A program made the translations under genes and the position numbers. From Thermus thermophilus (GTDB lineage: Bacteria > Deinococcota > Deinococci > Deinococcales > Thermaceae): a stretch of 64,000 nucleotides of DNA. The notes below the pieces were generated by a model that was not told the DNA's origin, did no database searches, and saw only the letters and a program-made list of their open reading frames with translations. The DNA lies in assembly GCF_019974155.1 (NCBI RefSeq), contig NZ_AP025158.1:682001-746000 (forward strand). Reading direction: 5' to 3'. Within the stretch, counting starts at the first letter, position 1. Each line of letters starts with the position of its first letter. This document shows, one piece after another, positions 32,591 through 41,675 of this stretch.

Positions 32591-33318
32591 GCCCCATAGA
32601 CCTCCTCCAGCTCCTCGCCCAAGGGGGAAAGACGGGGGCGTTCCGGGTGGAGGGCGGGGAGGTCTACCTGGAGCGGGGCCGCCCCGTGCACGCCGCCTAT
32701 GGAGGAATGGAGGGGGCGGAGGCCCTCCTCGCCGTCCTCGCCCTCAGGGAGGGGCGCTTCCGCTTCTTCCCGGGGGAGGCCGCGCCCAGGCGTACCCTGG
32801 AGGGCCCGCTGGAGGCCTACCTCCTGGAGGCGGTCCGGCGCCTGGGAGAGGGGGTGGAGGTGGGGCCTTTTGACCTGGTGCGGCCCACGGCGGCGGGCCT
32901 CGAGGCCCAGGCCACCCTCGAGCCCGAGGCCTTCGCCCTGCTCCAGGCGGCCTCCGGGGGGAAGAGCCCCTTGGACCTCGCGGCGGCCACGGGGCTTCCC
33001 CTGGGCCGGGTGCTCAAGGGGCTTGGGCAGCTCGCCCGCCTGCGGCTCGTGGAGGTTTCCCCCCGGGTGCCCCGCACCGCCAGGCTCCGGGTGGCCTTAG
33101 GGGGGAAGGGGGCCCAGGTGGACGCCCTCCTCCTTAAAGCCTGGCAGGAGCACTTCGGCCGGGTCTTCCGGGTCCGTGTCCGGGCCGGGGAGCGGGAGGT
33201 CCTCCTCTTCGTGGAGGGCGCCGAAGGCCTCGGGGTGGTGCTCAGCCTCTCCCCGGAGCTCCTCCTCTTCCACGGCCTGAAGGCGGGGGAGGAGGTCCTG
33301 GTCTGGCCCGAGGTATAG
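32566..33318 (+). CDS. DUF4388-domain protein
   Basis: This 250-residue protein starts VEGDFRLLGPIDLLQLLAQGGKTGAFRVEGGEVYLERGRPVHA, the DUF4388 (PATAN-like) module common in Deinococcus-Thermus and Myxococcus and often tied to gliding, polarity or two-component signalling. A winged-helix-like segment (LDLAAATGLPLGRVLKGLGQLARLRLVEV) lies near residues 130-160. GTG 32566 overlaps the kinase gene by 25 bp. The molecular role is unknown. Confidence 0.65.
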   Translation: MEGDFRLLGPIDLLQLLAQGGKTGAFRVEGGEVYLERGRPVHAAYGGMEGAEALLAVLALREGRFRFFPGEAAPRRTLEGPLEAYLLEAVRRLGEGVEVGPFDLVRPTAAGLEAQATLEPEAFALLQAASGGKSPLDLAAATGLPLGRVLKGLGQLARLRLVEVSPRVPRTARLRVALGGKGAQVDALLLKAWQEHFGRVFRVRVRAGEREVLLFVEGAEGLGVVLSLSPELLLFHGLKAGEEVLVWPEV

Positions 33319-33319
33319 T
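33314..33319 (+). promoter_or_regulatory. -10 box of leaderless psuG
   Basis: TATAGT lies 6 nt before ATG 33326 and overlaps the stop of the DUF4388 gene. Confidence 0.5.
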
Positions 33320-33325
33320 GGCCCC

Positions 33326-34171
33326 ATGCGCGAAGCCCGGGTGGCTTTGGAGTCCGCGGTCCTGACCCACGGCCTGCCGTACCCCTTGAACCTGGAGGTG
33401 GCCCTGGCCCTGGAGGAGGCGGTGCGGGAGGAGGGGGCCATCCCCAAGACCATCGCCCTGGTGCGGGGGGAGGTGCGGGTGGGCCTTTCGCGCGAGGAGA
33501 TGGAGGCCTTGGCGGCGGGCGGGGCGGAGAAGGCGAGCCTTTGGAACCTCCCGGCCCTCCTCGCCCAGGGAAAGAGCGCCGGGACCACGGTGGCGGCCAC
33601 GGTCCACCTGGCCCACCTCCACGGCATCCCCGTCTTCGCCACCGGGGGGATCGGGGGGGTCCACCCCGAGCCCTACGACGAGAGCGCCGACCTTTGGGCC
33701 TTGGCCCGGACCCCTATTCTGGTGGTCTCTAGCGGCCCCAAGGCCATCCTGGACCTCAGGGCCACCCTGGAGCGCCTGGAGACTTTGGGGGTGAGCGTGG
33801 TGGGCTACCGGACGGACCGCCTCCCCGCCTTCTTCTCCCCGGACTCCCCCTTCCCCGTCCCCGCCCGGGTGGACACCCCTATGGAGGCGGCCCGGGTCTA
33901 CCTCCGGGCCCGGTCCTTGGGCCTCGGGGGGGTGCTCCTGGTGAACCCCGTTTCCCAGGGCCTCCCTTACGAGCAGGTGGCCCTTTGGGTGGAGGAGGCG
34001 GGCCGGATGGCCGCCCGGGAGGGGGTCTTCGGGAAGGCCCTCACCCCCTACCTCCTGAGGAAGCTCTCGGAGCTCTCCTCGGGGGAGACGGACCGGGTCA
34101 ACCGGAGGCTCCTCCTGGAGAACGCCCGCCTCGCGGCCCGGGTGGCCCTGGCCCTGGCGGGGCTAGAATAG
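33326..34171 (+). CDS. psuG: pseudouridine-5'-phosphate glycosidase
   Basis: This 281-residue protein reversibly splits pseudouridine-5'-phosphate into uracil and ribose-5-phosphate. Diagnostic motifs are ESAVLTHGLPYP near the N-terminus, KSAGTTVAATVHLAHLHGIPVFATGGIGGVHP in the middle and ELSSGETDRVNRRLLLENARLAARVA near the end. PsuK kinase is not adjacent. TATAGT 6 nt upstream suggests an independent leaderless transcript, and TAGAAT for the next gene lies at its own 3' end. Confidence 0.92.
   Translation: MREARVALESAVLTHGLPYPLNLEVALALEEAVREEGAIPKTIALVRGEVRVGLSREEMEALAAGGAEKASLWNLPALLAQGKSAGTTVAATVHLAHLHGIPVFATGGIGGVHPEPYDESADLWALARTPILVVSSGPKAILDLRATLERLETLGVSVVGYRTDRLPAFFSPDSPFPVPARVDTPMEAARVYLRARSLGLGGVLLVNPVSQGLPYEQVALWVEEAGRMAAREGVFGKALTPYLLRKLSELSSGETDRVNRRLLLENARLAARVALALAGLE
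34164..34169 (+). promoter_or_regulatory. -10 box of leaderless RodZ-like gene
   Basis: TAGAAT lies 6 nt before GTG 34176, inside the end of psuG. Confidence 0.5.
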
Positions 34172-34175
34172 GCGT

Positions 34176-35021
34176 GTGTGCGAGCTCGGCGAGAAGCTGA
34201 GGGAGGCGCGGGAGCGTCGGGGGCTTTCCCTGGGGGAGGCGGCGCGGCAGCTCGCCTTGAAGGCGGAGGTCCTCGAGGCCCTGGAGGAGTGCCGCTTTGA
34301 GCGGCTTCCCGAGCCGGCCCTGGCCCGGGGGTACCTCCGGCGCTACGCCCTCCTTCTGGGCCTGGACCCGGGGCCCCTCCTCGCCCTCTACCCGAGCGCG
34401 CCCTCCTTCCCGCCCCCCGCCCCGCCCCGCCCCCGCCGGGCCCTCTGGCCCTGGCTCCTGGGCCTCGCCCTCCTGGGCGGCCTCCTCTACGCGGGGCTCC
34501 TCCTCTGGCCCCGGGCCCCGGAGAAGGTGGTGGAGCTTCCTCCGCCGCCTCCGCCCGAGGCCCCGAGCCGCCATACCCTCCGGGTCCAGAGCGACCCCCC
34601 CGGGGCCCGGGTTTACTTGGACGGTTTCTATCTTGGACAGACGCCCCTGGAGACCCCGCCCCTGGAAGGGGGGGAGCGGGTCCTGCGCCTGGAACGCCCC
34701 GGGTACGCCCCCTTGGAGCGCAGGATCCTCCTGGACCGGGACCTGAGCCTAAGCCTCGCCCTTGCCCCCGAGAAGCCGCCTCCTGAGGAGGCCCCCGCGG
34801 ACAAGCTCGTCCTGAGGGTGGAGGGGCGGAGTTGGCTCAGGGTCACCCGGGGCGGGGAGCGCCTCTACGAAGGGATCCCGGAGGTGGGATCGGAGCTCGC
34901 CTTTGACCTCCCCGTGGAGGTGCGCTCCGGCAACCCGGGGGCGGTGCGGGTCATCCTCGGGGGGAAGGACCTCGGGCCCATGGGGGAGCCCGGCATCCCC
35001 GTCACCCGGCGCTACCCCTGA
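34176..35021 (+). CDS. RodZ-like protein: HTH, membrane span, PEGA domain
   Basis: This 281-residue protein has an N-terminal helix-turn-helix ([42 protein letters not shown]), the RodZ-type cytoplasmic domain, a proline-rich linker, one membrane span (about residues 91-111) and a PEGA-like repeat ([23 protein letters not shown]). A final domain resembles the RodZ periplasmic part (DUF4115: [30 protein letters not shown]). RodZ links MreB to the elongasome; the mre/mrdA genes lie 12 kb away. The PEGA insertion is an unusual addition. rimO follows, as in many bacteria. Confidence 0.82.
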   Translation: MCELGEKLREARERRGLSLGEAARQLALKAEVLEALEECRFERLPEPALARGYLRRYALLLGLDPGPLLALYPSAPSFPPPAPPRPRRALWPWLLGLALLGGLLYAGLLLWPRAPEKVVELPPPPPPEAPSRHTLRVQSDPPGARVYLDGFYLGQTPLETPPLEGGERVLRLERPGYAPLERRILLDRDLSLSLALAPEKPPPEEAPADKLVLRVEGRSWLRVTRGGERLYEGIPEVGSELAFDLPVEVRSGNPGAVRVILGGKDLGPMGEPGIPVTRRYP

Positions 35022-35027
35022 TATACT
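35022..35027 (+). promoter_or_regulatory. -10 box upstream of rimO
   Basis: TATACT follows directly after the RodZ-like stop codon. The mRNA would have a leader of about 28 nt with GGGAGG (35053-35058) before ATG 35062. Confidence 0.45.
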
Positions 35028-35061
35028 TAGGGTTTGTTGGGGCCGAGCCCCCGGGAGGCGT

Positions 35062-36366
35062 ATGGCGAAGATCGGTTTTGTCAGCTTGGGCTGCCCCAAA
35101 GCCTTGGTGGACTCGGAGCAGATCCTTTCCCGGCTCAAGGCCCTGGGGTACGAGACGAGCCCCAGCTACGAGGAGGCGGAGCTCGTCATCGTCAACACCT
35201 GCGGCTTCATCAACGAGGCGGTGGAGGAGAGCCTCGAGGCCATCGGCGAGGCCCTCAAGGAGAACGGCAAGGTGGTGGTCACGGGCTGCCTGGGGGCGCG
35301 CCCCGAGAGGATCCGGGAGCGCCACCCTCAGGTGCTCGCCATCACGGGCCCGGGGGAGGTGGAAAGGGTTCTGGAGGCGGTGCAGGAGGTGCTCCCGGCC
35401 CCGCGGGACCCCTTCTTGGACCTCATCCCTCCCCAGGTCAAGCTCACCCCGAGGCACTACGCCTACGTGAAGCTTTCCGAGGGGTGCGACCACCGCTGTA
35501 GCTTCTGCATCATCCCTAAGCTTCGGGGGAGGCTCCGCTCCCGGGACGCCGCCGACGTGCTCGCCGAGGCGGCAAGGCTCGTGGCCACGGGGACGAAGGA
35601 GCTCCTCCTCGTGGCCCAGGACCTTTCGGCCTACGGGGTGGACCTGGGGCACCGGGAAAGCCTCTGGGGCGATCGGCCCGTGCGGGCGGAGCTTAAGGAC
35701 CTCCTCGCCCACATGGCCGAGCTCGGGGCCTGGATCCGCCTCCACTACGTCTACCCCTACCCCCACGTCAAGGACCTCCTTCCCCTCATGGCCGAGGGGA
35801 AGGTCCTGCCCTACCTGGACGTTCCCCTCCAGCACGCCTCGGAGCGGATCCTCCGCCTCATGCGCCGCCCCGGGGGGTACGAAAGCCACCTCAGGACCCT
35901 CAAGGCCTGGCGGGAGGTGGTCCCCGAGCTCGCCCTCCGCTCCACCTTCATCGTGGGCTTTCCCGGGGAGACGGAGGAGGACTTCCAGATCCTCCTGGAC
36001 TTCCTGGAGGAGGCGGAGCTGGACCGGGTGGGGGTCTTCGCCTACTCCCCGGTGGAGGGGGCGGAGGCGAACCGCCTCCCTAATCCCGTGCCCGAGGAGG
36101 TGAAGGAGGAAAGGAAGGCCAGGCTCTTGGAGCTTCAGGCCCGGGTGAGCCTCAGGAAGAACCGGCGCTTCGTGGGCAAGACCTTGGAGGTCCTGGTGGA
36201 CGAGCTTCCCGAGCCCGGCCTTGCCATAGGCCGCACCTACCGCGACGCCCCCGGCATAGACGGGGTGGTCTACGTGGAGACGGACGGCACCGTGCGGGTG
36301 GGGGAGCGGATCCCCGTGCGCATCACCCGGGCGGACACCTACGACCTCCACGGGGTCCAGGCGTAG
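35062..36366 (+). CDS. rimO: ribosomal protein S12 methylthiotransferase RimO
   Basis: This 434-residue radical-SAM enzyme has an N-terminal UPF0004 domain ([44 protein letters not shown], whose cysteines hold the second cluster), a radical-SAM core with [11 protein letters not shown] near residue 140, and a C-terminal TRAM domain (about 370-434). RimO methylthiolates Asp88/89 of S12. The sequence LGCPKNxVDSE in RimO appears here as [14 protein letters not shown] 35062 has GGGAGG at proper spacing. trkA follows by 13 bp. Confidence 0.93.
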   Translation: MAKIGFVSLGCPKALVDSEQILSRLKALGYETSPSYEEAELVIVNTCGFINEAVEESLEAIGEALKENGKVVVTGCLGARPERIRERHPQVLAITGPGEVERVLEAVQEVLPAPRDPFLDLIPPQVKLTPRHYAYVKLSEGCDHRCSFCIIPKLRGRLRSRDAADVLAEAARLVATGTKELLLVAQDLSAYGVDLGHRESLWGDRPVRAELKDLLAHMAELGAWIRLHYVYPYPHVKDLLPLMAEGKVLPYLDVPLQHASERILRLMRRPGGYESHLRTLKAWREVVPELALRSTFIVGFPGETEEDFQILLDFLEEAELDRVGVFAYSPVEGAEANRLPNPVPEEVKEERKARLLELQARVSLRKNRRFVGKTLEVLVDELPEPGLAIGRTYRDAPGIDGVVYVETDGTVRVGERIPVRITRADTYDLHGVQA

Positions 36367-36379
36367 GATAGGGGCGGCC

Positions 36380-37720
36380 ATGTACATCGTCATCGCCGGG
36401 GGCGGGGAGGTGGGCGGGGAGCTCGCCCGCGCCCTGGAGAAGAGCCACGACGTGGTGGTCATTGACCGCAACCCCCAGGCGCGGGAGCGCTTCGCCTCCT
36501 TAGACGTCAAGGTGGTGGTGGGGGGGGCCACGGACCCCGACACCCTGAGGGAAGCCGGGGTGGACCGGGCGGACCTCTTCGTCGCCAGCACCGACTCCGA
36601 CGAGATCAACCTCCTGGCGAGCCTTCTGGCCAAGGGCCTCGGGGCCAAGGAGGCCTTTTGCTTCGTGGGCAAGGGAGGGTACGTGGAGGTCCTCACCGAT
36701 CCCCGCACCGCCGAGATCCTCGGGACCCGCATTGACCGGGTCCTCTGGCCCCAGCGGGCCATGGCCCGGGAGATCGTGGAGGTCATCCTGGTCCCCTGGG
36801 CGGTGGACACCGAGGTGCTGGCCGGGGGAAGGCTCCGCTTCGTGGAGTACCGGGTGAAGGAGGGGGGGGAGTATGTCCACCGCCTCCTCTCCGGGGAGAG
36901 GTGGCCCGAAGGGGTCCTCCTCGCCGGGGTGGTGCGGGAGGGGACCTTCCTGAGCTTCGCCCACCCCGAGTTCCCCGAGCTCGTCTTGGAGCCTGGGGAC
37001 AAGCTTCTCTTCGTGGCCACCCAGAAGGCCTTTTCCGAGCTCGCCGCCTACTTCACCGAGGGCCCTGGCGTCCGCCGGGTGATGGTCATCGGGGGCGGGA
37101 ACGTGGGGTTTATGGTGGCCCAGGGGCTCCTTAAGCGCCGGGTGGAGGTGGTCATCGTGGAGCGGAGCCCCGAGCGGTGCCAGTGGCTTTCTGAAGAGCT
37201 CCCCGGGGCTTTGGTCATCCAGGGGGACGGGACGGACATTGAGCTTCTGGAGGCCGAAGGGATGGCGGAGGCGGACGCGGTGGTGGCGGTGACGGACCAC
37301 GACGAGAAGAACCTTCTCGCCTCCCTCCTCGCCAAGCAGATGGGGGTGCGGAAGGTGATCACCCGGGTTTCCCGCTCCGAGACCCGGAGGCTCTTTGAGC
37401 AGGTGGGCATTGACCTCGCCCTCACCCCCAGGCAGGCGGCCGTGCGGCAGGTGCTGGACTGGATCGGGCCGGAGAACGTGGAGCACATCACCACCTTGGA
37501 CGAGAGCATTGAGGTGCTGGAGGTCCTGGTCTCGGAGGGCGCGGCCCTCAAGGCCTTAAAGGACCTGGTCCGGCCCGACGCCGTCCCCGTGGCTCTGGAG
37601 CGGGACCACCGGATCTTCCTCTACGAGGAGGGGCTGGGGCTTCTCCCCGGGGACAGGCTCTACCTGGTGGCGGCCCGCGAGGTGGCCGATGAGGTCCTGG
37701 CTCCTTTCTTCCCGGAGTAA
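36380..37720 (+). CDS. trkA: Trk potassium uptake protein TrkA
   Basis: This 446-residue cytoplasmic protein has two RCK halves. Each starts with a Rossmann motif: YIVIAGGGEVGGELARAL at the N-terminus and VMVIGGGNVGFMVAQGLL near residue 235, each followed by a TrkA-C domain. It gates TrkH by binding NAD(H) or ATP/ADP. The 3' end overlaps trkH by 32 bp, indicating coupled translation. The double-RCK form is the classical TrkA rather than KtrA. Confidence 0.94.
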   Translation: MYIVIAGGGEVGGELARALEKSHDVVVIDRNPQARERFASLDVKVVVGGATDPDTLREAGVDRADLFVASTDSDEINLLASLLAKGLGAKEAFCFVGKGGYVEVLTDPRTAEILGTRIDRVLWPQRAMAREIVEVILVPWAVDTEVLAGGRLRFVEYRVKEGGEYVHRLLSGERWPEGVLLAGVVREGTFLSFAHPEFPELVLEPGDKLLFVATQKAFSELAAYFTEGPGVRRVMVIGGGNVGFMVAQGLLKRRVEVVIVERSPERCQWLSEELPGALVIQGDGTDIELLEAEGMAEADAVVAVTDHDEKNLLASLLAKQMGVRKVITRVSRSETRRLFEQVGIDLALTPRQAAVRQVLDWIGPENVEHITTLDESIEVLEVLVSEGAALKALKDLVRPDAVPVALERDHRIFLYEEGLGLLPGDRLYLVAAREVADEVLAPFFPE

Positions 37721-39161
37721 GGGGGCCCTGGAGGCCCTCCTCTACCTCCTCGGCCTCACCTTCCGGGGCTTCGCCTTCGTCCACCTGGGCTTCGCCGTCT
37801 TGGCCCTGGCCCTGGGGGAGGAGGCCTGGGGCTTCCTGGGGGCGGCGGCCTTGGGGTTTGCCCTGGGGTACCTCGGCACCCTCCGGGGCAGGCCCAGGGC
37901 CCAGCCCCAGCGGGCCGAGGTCTTCGCCGGGGTGGCCCTCCTTTGGCTTCTCGTCCCGGTGCTCGGGGCGGTGCCCTACTGGGTCTCGGGGGGGCTTGCC
38001 TTCCTGGACGCCCTCTTTGAGTCCATGTCGGGGTACACCACCACCGGGGCCACGGTCCTGCAGGACTTCTCCTTAAGCCGAAGCCTCTTCCTCTACCGGG
38101 GCTTCACCCAGTGGGTGGGGGGGATCGGGATCGTGGTGCTTTTCCTCGCGGTCTTTCCCAGGCTCCACGTGGCGGGGCGCCAGGCCTTCTTCGCCGAGAG
38201 CACCGGGGTGGAGAAGGAGCGCCTCACCCCGAGGATCCGCCAGACGGCCCAGGCGGTCCTCCTCCTCTACCTGGCCCTCACCGGGGCCGCCGCCTTGGGG
38301 TACGCCCTCGCCGGGGTGCCCCTCTTTGAGGCGGTGGCCAACGCCCTGGCCACCACCCCGGCCGGGGGGTTCAGCCCCAACCCCCAGAGCTTCGCCGGTT
38401 ACCCGCCCCTCGCCCAGTGGCTCGGGGTGGCCTTCATGTTCCTCGCCGGGGTGAACTTCCTCCTGCAGTACCGCCTCTTCTTCCGCGGCGAGGTGGAGCC
38501 CCTTCTTCGCGACGCCGAGTTTCGCGCCTACGTCCTCGTGGTCCTGGCCGCGGGCCTTGTGCTTTCCGGCTACCTCTACACCCACCACACCTACGGCCTC
38601 GAGGCCAGCCTCCGCCACGCCTTCTTCCAAGTGGTCTCCATCCTCACCACCACGGGCTTCGCCAGTGTGGATTTTGCAGGGTGGGTGGTCCCGGCCCAGG
38701 CCATCCTGGTCCTCCTCATGTTCGTGGGGGGAAGCGCGGGCTCGGGGGCAGGGGGGATCAAGGTGGTGCGCTGGCTCGTCCTCTTCGGCTTCCTCCGCCG
38801 GGAGATCACCCGCACCCTCCACCCCCAGGCGGTCCTCCCCTTGCGCCTGGGAGGGCGGGTGCTCTCGGAGGAGGTCCTGCGGCAGGTTTCCGTCTTCATC
38901 TTCCTCTACACCCTCCTCTTCGCCCTGGGGGCCGTGGCCCTGGCCTTTTTGGAAAAGGACTTCGTCGTGGCCTTCACCGCCAGCGCCCAGGCCATCGGCA
39001 ACATCGGCCCAGGCCTCGGCGAGGTGGGGCCCATGGGCTCCTACGCTGGGCTCCATCCCCTCTCCAAGGCGGTCCTCATCCTCCTGATGTGGGCGGGGCG
39101 GATTGAGATCCTGCCCGTGGCCCTCCTCCTGACCCCGGAGCTTTGGCGCAGGCTCCGCTGA
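37689..39161 (+). CDS. trkH: Trk potassium channel subunit TrkH
   Basis: This 490-residue membrane protein has about ten spans with four pore-loop repeats: FESMSGYTTTGATV, ALATTPAGGFSP, SILTTTGFASVDF and ASAQAIGNIGPGLG, giving the four selectivity-filter stretches. Two positions lack the ideal TTGG form, as usual in TrkH. It overlaps trkA by 32 bp. Na+ or K+ coupling cannot be read from sequence. The TGA stop is followed 1 nt later by the TATAAT of the glucan phosphorylase gene. Confidence 0.93.
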   Translation: MRSWLLSSRSKGALEALLYLLGLTFRGFAFVHLGFAVLALALGEEAWGFLGAAALGFALGYLGTLRGRPRAQPQRAEVFAGVALLWLLVPVLGAVPYWVSGGLAFLDALFESMSGYTTTGATVLQDFSLSRSLFLYRGFTQWVGGIGIVVLFLAVFPRLHVAGRQAFFAESTGVEKERLTPRIRQTAQAVLLLYLALTGAAALGYALAGVPLFEAVANALATTPAGGFSPNPQSFAGYPPLAQWLGVAFMFLAGVNFLLQYRLFFRGEVEPLLRDAEFRAYVLVVLAAGLVLSGYLYTHHTYGLEASLRHAFFQVVSILTTTGFASVDFAGWVVPAQAILVLLMFVGGSAGSGAGGIKVVRWLVLFGFLRREITRTLHPQAVLPLRLGGRVLSEEVLRQVSVFIFLYTLLFALGAVALAFLEKDFVVAFTASAQAIGNIGPGLGEVGPMGSYAGLHPLSKAVLILLMWAGRIEILPVALLLTPELWRRLR

Positions 39162-39162
39162 G

Positions 39163-39168
39163 TATAAT
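39163..39168 (+). promoter_or_regulatory. -10 box of leaderless glucan phosphorylase gene
   Basis: A perfect TATAAT lies 7 nt before ATG 39176 and 1 nt after the trkH stop. No consensus -35 was found in the end of trkH. Confidence 0.6.
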
Positions 39169-39175
39169 CCGGAGC

Positions 39176-41635
39176 ATGAACGTCCTCGGACGGATCACCG
39201 CCATGCCCGACCTCCCCGGGCCCCTGGAGGGGCTTAAGGAGATCGCCTACAACCTCTGGTGGAGCTGGAACCCGGAGGCGGCCGAGCTCTTCCAGGAACT
39301 GGACCCCTCCCTTTGGAAGCGGTTCCGCGGGAACCCGGTGAAGCTCCTTCTGGAGCTGGACCCCGCCCGCCTCGAGGCCCTGAGCGCCTCGGGCTACGCC
39401 GCCCGGGTCCAGGCCACCCGGGCAGCGCTTAGGGCCTACCTCGAGGCCCGCAGGACGAAGCGGGGCCCCCTGGTGGCCTACTTCTCGGCGGAGTACGGCT
39501 TCCACAGCTCCCTGCCCATCTACGCCGGGGGGCTTGGGGTCCTCGCCGGGGACCACGTCAAGGCGGCGAGCGACCTCGGCCTCAACCTCGTGGGGGTGGG
39601 GCTCTTCTACCACGAGGGGTATTTCCACCAGCGCCTCTCCCCGGAAGGGGAGCAGGTGGAGGTCTACGAGCCCCTCCGCCCCGAGGAGCTTCCCCTCGTC
39701 CCGGTCCAGGACGCCGAGGGGAGGCCCGTGCGGGTGGCCGTGGAGTTCCCGGGCCGCCTGGTCCACGTGGGGGGGTACCGGGTGCAGGTGGGGGCGGTGC
39801 CCGTCTACCTGCTCACCACCGACCTCCCGGAGAACGCCCCCGAGGACCGGCAGATCACGGCCCGGCTCTACGCCGCGGGCCTCGAGGCCCGCATCCAGCA
39901 GGAGCTCGTCCTGGGCCTCGGGGGGGTGCGGTTCCTCAAGGCCTTGGGCCTCGCCCCCGCCTTCTTCCACATGAACGAGGGGCACTCGGCCTTCCTGGGC
40001 CTTGAGCGCCTCCGGGAGCTTGTGGCCGAGGGGTATTCCTTCCGGGAGGCCCTGGAGCTTGCCCGGGCCTCGGCCCTCTTCACCACCCACACCCCCGTGC
40101 CCGCCGGGCACGACGTCTTCCCCCTGGACCTCGTGGACCGCTACCTGGGGGGGTTTTGGGAGAAGCTCGGGGTGGACCGGGACACCTTCATCGGGCTCGG
40201 CCTGGAGGAGAAGCCCTGGGGGCCCGTCTTCTCCATGTCCAACCTCGCCCTGCGCACGGCGGCCCAGGCCAACGGGGTCTCCCGCCTCCACGGGGAGGTT
40301 TCCCGGAACATGTTCCGCCACCTCTGGCCGGGCCTCCTGGCGGAGGAGGTGCCCATCGGCCACGTCACCAACGGGGTGCACACCTGGACCTTCCTCCACC
40401 CGAGGCTTCGCCGCCACTACGCCGAGGTCTTCGGGCCCGAGTGGGTGGAGCGTCCCGAGGACCCAAAGACCTGGCGGGTGGAGGGGCTCGGGGAGGCCTT
40501 TTGGCGCATCCGGCAGGACCTGAAGCTCTTCTTGGTGCGGGAGGTGCGCCAGCGCCTCTACGAGCAGCGCCGCCGCAACGGGGAGGGGCCCGCCCGCTTG
40601 CGGGAGGCGGAGAAGGCCCTGGACCCCGAGGCCCTCACCATCGGGTTCGCCCGCCGCTTCGCCACCTACAAGCGGGCGGTCCTCCTCTTCAAGGACCCCG
40701 AGCGGCTTTTGCGCATCCTCAAGGGGCCCTACCCCGTGCAGTTCGTCTTCGCCGGGAAGGCCCACCCCAAGGACGAGGCGGGGAAGGCCTACCTCAAGGA
40801 GCTTGTGAGCAAGATCCGGGAGTACGGCCTGGAGGACCGGATGGTGGTCCTCGAGGACTACGACATGTACCTGGCCCGGGTGCTCACCCACGGGTCCGAC
40901 GTCTGGCTCAACACCCCGAGGCGGCCCATGGAGGCCTCGGGCACGAGCGGCATGAAGGCCGCCCTCAACGGGGCCCTCAACCTGAGCGTCTTGGACGGCT
41001 GGTGGGCCGAGGCCTACAACGGCAAAAACGGCTTCGCCATCGGAGACGAGCGCGTCTACGAGAGCGAGGAGGCCCAGGACGTGGCCGACGCCCAGGCCCT
41101 CTACGACCTCCTGGAGTCCGAGGTCATTCCCCTCTTCTACGCCAAGGGCCTGGAGGGGTACTCCTCGGGTTGGATGTCCATGGTCCACGAGAGCCTCCGC
41201 ACCGTGGGGCCCTATTTCAGCGCGGGGCGGATGGTTCGGGACTACCTCGCCCTCTACGAGCGGGGCGCCCTTTGGGAGAGGGAGGCCCGGGCCCGCCTCG
41301 AGGCCCTAAGGGCCTTCGCCGAGGCCCTCCCCGCCTTCCACACCCTAGGGGTCAGGCCCGAGGTTCCCGGGGACCTCACCCTGAACGGGGGGCGGCTGGA
41401 GGTGGGGGCGGTCCTCGAGGGGGAGGTGCCGGAGGGCCTCCGCCCCCACCTCCGGGTCCAGCTCGTGGTGCGCCGCTTGGGGGGCGGCCTGGAGGTGGTG
41501 GACCTGGAGGAGGTGGCCCCGGGGCGGTACCGCACCGCCTTCCGTCCTGCGAGGCCCGGGAGCTACACCTACGGCCTTCGCCTTGCCCTCCTCCACCCCG
41601 TGACGGGCCGGGTGGAGTGGGTGCGCTGGGCCTAG
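39176..41635 (+). CDS. glgP: alpha-glucan phosphorylase
   Basis: This 819-residue GT35-family enzyme degrades glycogen or maltodextrin to glucose-1-phosphate. It has the N-terminal DUF3417 segment (LKEIAYNLWWSWNPEAAELF), substrate loop ISAEYGFHSSLPIYAGGLG-like (here FSAEYGFHSSLPIYAGGLGVLAGDH), GHVTNGVH, and the pyridoxal-phosphate region SGTSGMKAALNGALNLSVLDGWW. This is the short, DUF3417-bearing type found in Thermus and archaea, smaller than E. coli GlgP by recognition of its N-terminus. It is not adjacent to other glycogen genes in the window. Confidence 0.92.
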   Translation: MNVLGRITAMPDLPGPLEGLKEIAYNLWWSWNPEAAELFQELDPSLWKRFRGNPVKLLLELDPARLEALSASGYAARVQATRAALRAYLEARRTKRGPLVAYFSAEYGFHSSLPIYAGGLGVLAGDHVKAASDLGLNLVGVGLFYHEGYFHQRLSPEGEQVEVYEPLRPEELPLVPVQDAEGRPVRVAVEFPGRLVHVGGYRVQVGAVPVYLLTTDLPENAPEDRQITARLYAAGLEARIQQELVLGLGGVRFLKALGLAPAFFHMNEGHSAFLGLERLRELVAEGYSFREALELARASALFTTHTPVPAGHDVFPLDLVDRYLGGFWEKLGVDRDTFIGLGLEEKPWGPVFSMSNLALRTAAQANGVSRLHGEVSRNMFRHLWPGLLAEEVPIGHVTNGVHTWTFLHPRLRRHYAEVFGPEWVERPEDPKTWRVEGLGEAFWRIRQDLKLFLVREVRQRLYEQRRRNGEGPARLREAEKALDPEALTIGFARRFATYKRAVLLFKDPERLLRILKGPYPVQFVFAGKAHPKDEAGKAYLKELVSKIREYGLEDRMVVLEDYDMYLARVLTHGSDVWLNTPRRPMEASGTSGMKAALNGALNLSVLDGWWAEAYNGKNGFAIGDERVYESEEAQDVADAQALYDLLESEVIPLFYAKGLEGYSSGWMSMVHESLRTVGPYFSAGRMVRDYLALYERGALWEREARARLEALRAFAEALPAFHTLGVRPEVPGDLTLNGGRLEVGAVLEGEVPEGLRPHLRVQLVVRRLGGGLEVVDLEEVAPGRYRTAFRPARPGSYTYGLRLALLHPVTGRVEWVRWA

Positions 41636-41642
41636 GGGCTTG

Positions 41643-41648
41643 TATAAT
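41643..41648 (+). promoter_or_regulatory. -10 box of the amino-acid ABC operon
   Basis: TATAAT directly follows the phosphorylase stop. The leader of about 21 nt contains AGGAGGTGAG just before ATG 41676, so this gene, unlike many others here, uses a Shine-Dalgarno. Confidence 0.6.
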
Positions 41649-41675
41649 CTTCCGGGGTTCTTTAGGAGGTGAGGC

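Noticed and set aside
38073-39056. Long open frame (327 codons) on the minus strand opposite trkH, and similar long frames opposite or beside other genes
   Set aside because: In very GC-rich DNA stop codons are rare in shadow frames. These frames have unnatural composition (many H, G, E, P runs), no ribosome site and no family resemblance, while the trkH frame is clearly real.
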